Assembly (NCBI RefSeq): GCF_018446385.1
Contig: NC_055994.1
Coordinates: 34,618,368-34,682,367 of the forward strand
Direction of reading: 5' to 3'
DNA length: 64,000 nt
Source: Zingiber officinale
Lineage: Eukaryota; Streptophyta; Magnoliopsida; Zingiberales; Zingiberaceae
Positions within the stretch are counted from its first letter, which is position 1, and the number at the start of each line of letters is the position of its first letter. Under the pieces are notes generated by a model. It had not been told where the DNA came from and searched no databases. It saw only the letters and a program-made list of their open reading frames with translations. A program made the position numbers and the translations under genes. Below, piece by piece: positions 57,178 through 64,000 of this stretch.

Positions 57178-58781
57178 TGCTGATGCAATATCCTCTGGGT
57201 CAAGGTTGACCAGGTTGACTAGGCTTGAGTTGGCTCAAGCCTGAGTCTAGATGTTTGGGTTTCAATGTTTGACAATACGTGGAGATTGCAGGTTCAATCA
57301 TTCGATTGGGGAGATTGCTGGTGTAATTCTCTTCTGGTCAGGGTATGCCTAGTTTGGTGTAAAGAAGAGTCAAGTAGGTCAAGGATGACCAGATACTTGA
57401 CTAGGAAAGACCTAGTGAGTGAAGCTAGGCAGTTGAAAAATTCTAATGCGTGAAACCAGGTGAAAGACCTAGTGAGTGAAGCTAGGCAGTTGAAAAGTCC
57501 TGGTGAGTGAAGCTAGGCAGATGAAAGGCCTGGTGAGTGAAGCCAAGCAGTAGAAAATCCTGATGAGTGAAGCCAGATGAAAACCCTAGTGAGTGAAGCT
57601 AGGTGAAGGTCCTGGTGAGTGAAGTCAGGCAGATGGGAAGTCTTAGTGAGTGAAGCTAGGTAGATGAAAACACTTGGTGTTTGGAAGTCCAAGTAGGTCA
57701 AAGGGTTGACTGGATATTTGGCACGAGGAAAATCAGATAGGTCAAGGGTAACTGGACATCTGGTGGAAGTCCAAGTGAGTCATAAAGGACCGGACACTTG
57801 GCAAGAGATGAAAAGTCCAAGTGGATCAAAGGGATTGACCGGGCACTTGGTGAAAGAGTCCTAGCAGGTCAAAGTTGACCAGATGCTAGGCATGATGTTC
57901 CAACAGGTCACGATTGATCAGATATTAGAATTGGGGACCCTAGACTTGGTTTAAGCAAGTCAAAGGGAGTCCGATCAATCAACTGATCGATTGGGGGTTG
58001 TGCTGCTGTGATAAGCAGTGGCCCAATCGATCGGGTGATCGATTGGGGCCAAAAATCGCCAGCACAGAACCTCTCCCAATCGATTAGCCGATCGATTGGG
58101 CACCTCCAATTTATCGGTCGATCGATTAGGGGACTAGAAATCGTGCATATAGACTGAATCGATCAGGCAATCGATTAAGGCATTTTCTAGAGAGCACAGA
58201 GATGCTCTAAATCGATCGACAGATCGATTCAAAGTCTTCCCAATCAATTGAGAGTCATTTAATCGATTGGGATCCAACCGTTGCGCAGGTTATAGCTGTT
58301 GATGAGCATTTTCCTTCGCAGTCCTTCGCCCGATTCTTCTCCGATCTTCGCAATGATTTTCTCCATAGAGCTCATAGACACACACCAGATCTTGGGGGCT
58401 TAAAGAGAAGTGTTGGTGCACTTCCAAGCAAGTCAAGAGGTGTATTCAAGCAAGAAGAAGCAAGCTATGGTTTTGTAAATCTTGTAAGATTTTATTTATA
58501 TAAGCTTGTCTTTCCTTCTTGTTGTATTGTGAGTTTGTACAGGCTTCTCTGCTTTTGGTAGTTACCGTAGATGAGTGTTTTCTTAGTGGAGAGTGCTTGT
58601 ATATGTGGATCTTTGGATTAGTCACCTCTTCTTGAGGTGGATACCAAGTAAATCCTTTGTGTTAGCATTGTAAGTTTGCTTCGAGTTCATTCCGCTGCAT
58701 ATCATCATCAAAGAAGCAAACAACGAGAGCGCGACGAGCTATTCACCCCTCCCCCTCCTCTAGCACATTTCGACCCTAACA
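57178..58781 (+). mobile_element. Element A: 3' LTR
   Basis: It is 1604 bp, from TGCTGATGCAATATCC to CGACCCTAACA. It contains the GTGAGTGAAGC minisatellite (57410-57670) and the hairpin array (58020-58280, best pair 58022-58046). It is followed by the target duplication ACTTG. It is clearly diverged from the 5' copy, consistent with A being the oldest full element in the nest. Confidence 0.88.
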
Positions 58782-59557
58782 ACTTGTTGTCTAACAAGGT
58801 TGAATGAACTTATAGGAAAGTCCTAAGTGCTCTTAGGCAAAAGTCCTAGTGGATTCTACACATGTGGAAAATCCTAGGGGGAGGTAACCCTAGGTGGTGG
58901 AAAGTCAGGACTACAATTAGGCAAGGCGAAGTCTTAGCAGGTCGAACACTTTGTGTGAAATTCTAGAGTCGGGGACTCTAGGTAAAAATCCTGGTGGTCA
59001 TGGACCAGGTGGAAGTTTGAACGGGTCATAGAGCGGACTTTCAACGTGAAGACTTGAAGTCTTGGATGTTGAGAAAAAGTCCAGATGGTCGTGGAGGACC
59101 GATCTAGAAAAAGATAAACTCTCCTGAGAGGAGTAGGTGAGGACGCATTCCCCCGAAGAGGGAACAGTAAGCGTCAGTTCGACCTAGAGTTTCAACGAAA
59201 CTCAAAGTCAGAACCGGATAATCAGAGCCTGTCAAATTTATATTTTACATTTATTTTATACCGCCTAGACAAACTTTATTTTACAGAAAACAAAAAGTTG
59301 GAAAAAGTTGGTCCGAGCGCTCGGAGCTAGTCCAAGAGCTTGGACTAGACTCGCCCTAGACGGGCCTGGGGCGCCCAGACTCAGTCTAGGCGTCCGGACT
59401 CGAAAAGTCATCCACAAGCTAACGTGAAGCGTGTCGATTGGCCGGGACACGTGGTCCAGGCGCCGAGAGAGGTTCCAGGCACCCAGAATAGCCTATATAA
59501 GCAGCATTCGGCTGGGAGCTTGATAACAACATACAGAACGACTTCTGCATTTGTGTA
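58782..59557 (+). mobile_element. Element B: solo LTR, middle piece
   Basis: It continues from 9416-9484 across A. It has repeated AAAGTCCTAGTGG-like motifs, GC-rich hairpins (59310-59400) and a TATATAA at 59494-59500, and ends at the GTGTA target duplication of C. Confidence 0.75.
59310..59400. repeat. GC-rich hairpins in solo LTR B
   Basis: A perfect 14-base palindrome TCCGAGCGCTCGGA and a hairpin CTAGTCCAAG/CTTGGACTAG with a 2-base loop lie within 90 bases, about 100 bp upstream of the TATA box. The layout resembles the arrays of A, F and H with a different core. Confidence 0.75.
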
Positions 59558-61500
59558 TGGTGTCGGCCTTTTTGTATGTCATGAGGCGCTCCAAATTAAT
59601 TAAAATTGAAACTCATTAAGATTAAGACAAGTGTCGTAGTAAGGAGTCCCAAGTCGTATTTTTCCAAGGGTAACTAGTAAATGTGTGAGTGCTCTAGAAT
59701 TGATTCAAATGAAATTATTACATCATGATCAAGGTCAATTAAATACATCATTTGACTTACAATTCAAATTTTCTCATCTAATGCATTCAAGAACAGAATC
59801 AATGAAAATTTATTCTCATCTCAACATGATTAAACTTCCCTTCATCCAGTTGCCAACAATTAAATTCAGATTCTAAAGTTTCATCTAATCAAATGAATCA
59901 ATTAATATTCCTTCTATTTAAATTCATAAAAATCAAGCACTCAAGCATCCAATGTTCACATTCAAAGAGGTCATTAACCTCAAAATCTCCATATTAATTC
60001 CAAAACCGAAGTTAACATTTCGAATTCTCCATCATAATAAAATTAAGCTAAGTCTTCAATTCTCAATATCAATGAACAGAGGTAAACAATTAAAACATCA
60101 AGTCAAGTATTCCTCAATTAAATTCAATCATAGCACAAAGATCAAATGTTGAGATCAAGTGATTTTAATACAGGAACAGATTAAATGCAAATAAGAATGT
60201 TGCTACTGCCCGAAACTAGACAATCTTGTTATAATCGGCATTGCAAGTTTAAATGAACAAAAATTGCAGACAAATAAATCAAGGTTCGAATTATAGAGCT
60301 CAATCAAGAACGAAATTGCAAAGGGAATGCATGAATGGGTTTGCAGAAATAAATTCATACAAGAATTGAAATAGAAAACGTAAACAAAGATTAAAATACA
60401 ATCTATACTATCAGATCTACAGATCTGAGCAGGTTTAAACTCAATTCAAAGAAAGCAACAAAGAAAACCAAACCCTAAACATTCCACATCCCAAAACTGA
60501 AACCAAACTTCATCAATCTGCTGTTAAACAGATTTGTTCTAGGAAACCTCCCCTCAAACATCCAACAAACTTCCAAGCTTCCAACTATTACCCGATGATG
60601 CTCATGGCTCTCGGAAACCTCCCCTCAAACATCCCATCTAACTGATAATCCCATCGACCGAAGAAACAGAGTATGAATCTGTGATTTGTCCAAGCTAGAT
60701 CGATTGATCAGATTGATCAACTTGAGTTGCGGAATGAAGATCGGAAGAAGATCTAATACTCAAAGAAATCTCCCTCTGAGCTCAGTTGGATACGAAGATC
60801 GCTGATAGAGAAACCTCCCCCTCACAGAATTGCGGCAGTGAAACAGATTCAAATTCGCGCCGAGAAACCTCCCTCTAGCGCTCTCTGATCTTGGAAGATG
60901 GACGCCGGCAGCTCAGGATCGCCGTCGGAGAAGAACGATGCTCTCGGATCCGGAATTGAGGAATGGGAGCTGCGGTCGTCGGAGATGATGAACAGTAGGA
61001 ATTGTCGCGGAAACGCTGAGCTTGTCTTCTTCACTATAGCTTCTCGCTATTTAAACAACTCATCTGATCGGACGGTCCAAATTGTTTCTGGCTTGATCAA
61101 CAGCTGGATCAACTCAGATCTGGATCAAAACCCTTGGATCTTCATCTATGGTTGTGATGTGCTTTCTCGTAGCTTGGATGGACCAGATCCTTGACGGATG
61201 GCTCAAATCTCTCTGTTCTTCAATGGATGGTCCAAAACACTCCAAGGCTTGATCGACTTGATTAGCCCTTGATTCAAACCCAAGTGTGGTATGATTTGAT
61301 CGGGTCCATGACCCTTTTGATGCCTATAACATAATAAACAAATATTAGCATCAAATACCATGAAAATAAGTTAATTTATAATTAAGTCCAAGATAAAATA
61401 AAATTATGAAATGTAGAGTAAATATGACCTTAAGTTATGAAAATATCATTAAAAACATGCATTATGAATCAAGATAATATAGCCAAAATCATAGTTATCA
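59558..61500. mobile_element. Element C: solo LTR-like insertion
   Basis: The 1943-bp insertion starts TGGTGTCGG and ends AGTTATCA, with perfect target duplications GTGTA (59553-59557, 61501-61505) inside B. TG...CA ends, a 5-bp duplication and no coding content fit a solo LTR. GTGTCGTAGTAAGGAGTC at 59631 recalls gypsy Tat/Athila LTRs, which is a weak impression. The open frame 60898-61194 has no family match I know. A short non-autonomous LTR element (TRIM/LARD) is less likely because I see no internal repeats of the ends. Confidence 0.7.
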
Positions 61501-61505
61501 GTGTA

Positions 61506-61853
61506 CTGCTCCGATAAAGCCTCGACGACATCCAAAAGCTCTGGCGATGACTTTGTTGAAGCTTTCATCCTACAAAGTCGTCGATATTCTTAGTTTTCGA
61601 ATTACTTATAATTATTTCAAACTGTACTTGTAATTTTTACGAATTGATTAGTGATTGCCCAACGAAAGCACTCTCACGTATGGGTCATGGAGTAGGAGTC
61701 GCCATAGGCTCTGAACCAAGTAAATCTTGGTCGTGTTAGCGTTGTTTGCTTTTCTTTCTATTTTTCTTTTTGCTGTGTTTTACTCAATTTTTTAAACAAA
61801 CGAATTAGCCATGAGCGTTATGCAACCCCCCCCTCTAGTGCAACGATCCTACA
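61506..61853 (+). mobile_element. Element B: solo LTR, right piece
   Basis: This last part of B resumes after C and ends GTGCAACGATCCTACA. The CA terminus pairs with the TG start at 9416. Confidence 0.75.
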
Positions 61854-61943
61854 ATTTTTTCTTCTTAAATATTTTTTTTTAAAAAAAAAATCCTCCTAAC
61901 ATAATTTTTTTTCATTCTTTAATTGTATATTACCTAAGTCTAA
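61854..61943. other. AT-rich spacer
   Basis: Poly-T and poly-A rich DNA resembling that left of 9416, as expected for the two sides of B's insertion site. No feature. Confidence 0.5.
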
Positions 61944-63240
61944 GGGGCCGTTTGGTTTAGGGGAATAGGAGTGAGAAATGAGAATGAGAATCATTGATTG
62001 TCATTGTTAATGTTTGGATTATAGGAATATGAATACAAATAAGGGAATGAATCTTTGAAATTGGGTAATAACTCATTCTCATGTACCTCCCCTTCAATGA
62101 GCCATTATCCTATTTTCATCATTCAAAATATTCCCTTATTCTAAAAATACCCTTGTCCTAAAACTAAAATTTTTCTCCCTTAATATCAAATATCAAAATA
62201 TATTTATTTATTTTTTTCTTTCATATCACTTCTCTCTCATCATATTTTCTCTCTCATCATTTTATCACACACTTTCTCTCTCCTTAATCTCTCCTATCAC
62301 ACACTCTTTTTTTTTTTCTCATTACACTTTCTCTCTCCTCAATCTCTTCCATCGCACTCTCTTCCTTTTTTTTTATCATCATACTTTCTCTCTCATCATA
62401 CTTTCTCTCTCTTCAATCTCTCCCATCACACTCTATTTTCTCTTTTTTTTTTCTCATCACACTTTCGCTCTCATCACACTTTCTCTCTCCTCAATCTTTC
62501 TTGTCACACTCCCTCCTTTTTTTCCTCAATACACTTTCTCTCTCATCATACTTTCTCTCTCCTCAATCTCTCCCATCACACTCTCTTTTTTTCTTTTTTT
62601 CTCATCACACTTTCGCTCTCATCACACTTTCTCTCTCCTTAATCTCTCTTGTCACACTCCCTCCTTTTTTTCCTCAACACATTTTTTCTCTCATCATACT
62701 TTCTCTCTCCTCAATCTCTCCCATCACACTCACTGTTCTCTTTTTTTCTCATCACACTTTCTCTCTCATCATACTTTCTCTCTCACCATACTTTCTCTCT
62801 CCTCAATCTCTCTCATCATACTCTCTCTCCTCATTTTTTTCTCATTATATTTTCTCTCTCTTTAGCCTCTCCTATCATACTTTCTCTCACATCATATTTT
62901 CTCTCTCATCTTCTCTTATCATGCTCTCTCCTATCACACTCTCTTTTCTCATTTTCTCTCATCACACTTTTTCTCTCTTCATTTTTTTCTCATCATATTT
63001 TCTCTCTCATCATTTTCTTTCATCATATTTTTCTCTCACATTCATCTTTCTCTCACATCTAATTTTTTCTCTTTTTTCTTTTAAGGGTAAAAAAGAAAAT
63101 TTTGATTTATTCCGATAGAAAATATGCAACTAACCAAATATTACTTTTAAGAGTGATATCCATGCTCATACCCATTCTTATTCCATAATACAATGATTCC
63201 CATTCGGATTCTTATTTCTAGGAAAGAACCAAATGTCCCC
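61944..63240. mobile_element. Tourist/PIF-Harbinger-like MITE expanded by pyrimidine repeats
   Basis: The terminal inverted repeats are GGGGCCGTTTGGTT on the left and GGGGACATTTGGTT on the right, read inward. The target duplication is TAA (61941-61943, 63241-63243), typical of Tourist/Harbinger elements. The 1297-bp length is far above a normal MITE because the centre is a polypyrimidine array. No transposase. Confidence 0.8.
62215..63085. repeat. Polypyrimidine minisatellite (TCTCTCATCACACTTTCTCTC)
   Basis: About 870 bases are almost only C and T on this strand, with A every few bases. They are built from variants of CTCTCATCACACTTTCTCTC and CCTCAATCTCTCCCATCACA. The open frames that it creates (62501-63118, 62649-63062) are low-complexity Ser/Leu/Phe and not genes. 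Confidence 0.9.
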
Positions 63241-63243
63241 TAA

Positions 63244-64000
63244 ATTTTCTCTTGGTTACATATGTTTTTGAATTTTTTTTAACTAAGTATTCAGTGTATT
63301 TTTATAATTGGCAAAGGGGGAGAAACATGATAAGTTAAGTAAAAATTATAAAACACCCCCTGTAAAAATTTGTGGGAGAGGTCAAATTAAGGGGGAGTAA
63401 CAAAATGCACTTACTTATGATGCTCATTTCATTAATAAAATAAGCAAGGTGCTCATAATGAAATGAGAATCATTTTCAAAAATGCAAAGTGCCCCGAATC
63501 CCATGCACCATCAAACCTTTAACACCTACCATATGAAAAAAGAATGCTTACGAGAGAAGAGGAGCTAAATGCTATGCTAAAGATGCCTAGATTGTTTGGT
63601 CATTGGAATGGCTAAAGAAGATTCCCTTTCATAAAAATAAGGAGGTATAGTGTTTACACATCAAGTGCCAATGCCCCTTTTGATTTCGAATCTATGTGGG
63701 CCCTAATTCTAAATAGATTAGGGCAAACTGACCCAATACAAGCCTTTCTTTATATGGATTAAAATTGTTTTACTTATTAAAATTCAATCGAATGGTTAAT
63801 TTAGCTTAATCCGTACCCTCTAGCTATTAAACTTTTTCAAAGATAAAAGTCATGAGATGCAAATTATCCATTTAAAGAAAAAAAAGAGTAATATTTCTAT
63901 TTTATCTCCATAAATTATATATATATCACAGCCTTTTCTATTATCGTTTCTCAAAAGTAGTTTCTCCTCTCTTTTCTCTATTCTAAAAGTGGTTTCTCTT
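63244..64000. other. AT-rich DNA with possible copia remnant
   Basis: Around 63300-63500 are GGCAAAGGGGGAGAAACATG and AAGGGGGAGTAACAAAATGC, which look like spacer sequence of SIRE-like copia elements. No termini, LTR or protein remnant can be defined. The rest is AT-rich without a visible gene. Confidence 0.3.

Larger units (their letters stand above)
9490..58781 (+). mobile_element. Element A: gag-only LTR retrotransposon, heavily interrupted
   Basis: The element is bounded by LTRs about 1.6 kb long and by perfect 5-bp target duplications ACTTG (9485-9489 and 58782-58786) inside solo LTR B. Without D (in the 5' LTR) and G (in the interior) its internal region is only about 4.2 kb. That region holds a primer site, a broken gag, a non-coding stretch and a polypurine tract, and no pol domains. 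It is therefore a TR-GAG-type non-autonomous element, probably related to SIRE-like copia elements and to F. Its gag is frameshifted, so it is inactive. Confidence 0.85.
9416..61853 (+). mobile_element. Element B: solo LTR, split by all nested insertions
   Basis: Three pieces (9416-9489, 58787-59557, 61506-61853) rejoin across perfect target duplications of the inserted elements A and C. They give one LTR of about 1.19 kb that begins TGTTGGTGTAGG and ends CGATCCTACA. It has a TATA-like TATATAA at 59494-59500. No internal region or second LTR exists, so it is a solo LTR left by recombination. The flanks (GTTTT 9411-9415, ATTTT 61854-61858) differ at one base, compatible with an old, decayed target duplication. 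It resembles SIRE-like copia LTRs in layout; that placement is tentative. Confidence 0.75.

Noticed and set aside
60898..61194. 98-residue frame in C
   Set aside because: No recognisable domain or start context, and C looks like a non-coding solo LTR.
9411..61858. GTTTT/ATTTT as a clean target duplication for B
   Set aside because: One of five bases differs and the region is poly-T rich, so it is only compatible with, not proof of, B's boundaries.
62501..63118. Long open frames rich in Ser, Leu and Phe
   Set aside because: They are a by-product of the polypyrimidine minisatellite; overlapping frames show the same low-complexity pattern.

Overview
The window is nuclear DNA of a flowering plant. 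It is made almost entirely of transposable elements, with no intact host gene, and I cannot name the species. Plant-type LTR retrotransposons (Ty1/copia and Ty3/gypsy of the Tat type), a CACTA transposon carrying pieces of plant genes (SECRET AGENT-like O-GlcNAc transferase, LRK10-like receptor kinase, nucleoside diphosphate kinase) and a Tourist-like MITE support this. For reading, I name the elements Z, CACTA, A-H and MITE.

Layout. 1-1420: 3' end and 3' LTR of a plus-strand LTR element (Z). 1421-9415: AT-rich DNA with a roughly 570-bp tandem duplication, split by a non-autonomous Pack-CACTA element (1907-7543, target duplication TTT). 9416-61853: one solo LTR (B, about 1.2 kb when reassembled) blown apart by nested insertions. 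61944-63240: a MITE swollen by polypyrimidine repeats. 63241-64000: AT-rich DNA with a possible decayed copia remnant.

Nest inside B. A gag-only element A (9490-58781, duplication ACTTG) and a solo LTR C (59558-61500, GTGTA) sit in B. Into A's 5' LTR went the minus-strand copia element D (11070-42296, ATTCA). Into A's interior went the Tat-type gypsy element G (45223-55868, ACTAT). D was then hit three times: by gag-only H in its reverse-transcriptase gene (14505-19320, TCATC), by its own relative E in its 5' LTR (24176-33747, ATGAA/ATTAA), and by gag-only F in the same LTR (33809-40662, CCTTT). Every junction except B's and E's has a perfect 5-bp target duplication, so the order of events can be read directly.

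How the parts relate. A, F and H keep LTRs, an initiator-tRNA primer site, a polypurine tract and gag, but no protease, integrase, reverse transcriptase or RNase H, so they would depend on a partner in trans. Each carries its own family-specific array of short hairpins in its LTRs and again in its internal region upstream of the 3' LTR. D and G encode pol but carry stops or frameshifts. G also carries a three-exon antisense gene with good splice sites. E has nearly identical LTRs around a decayed, gag-deleted interior. All functional statements are by reading the sequence; no database search was run.
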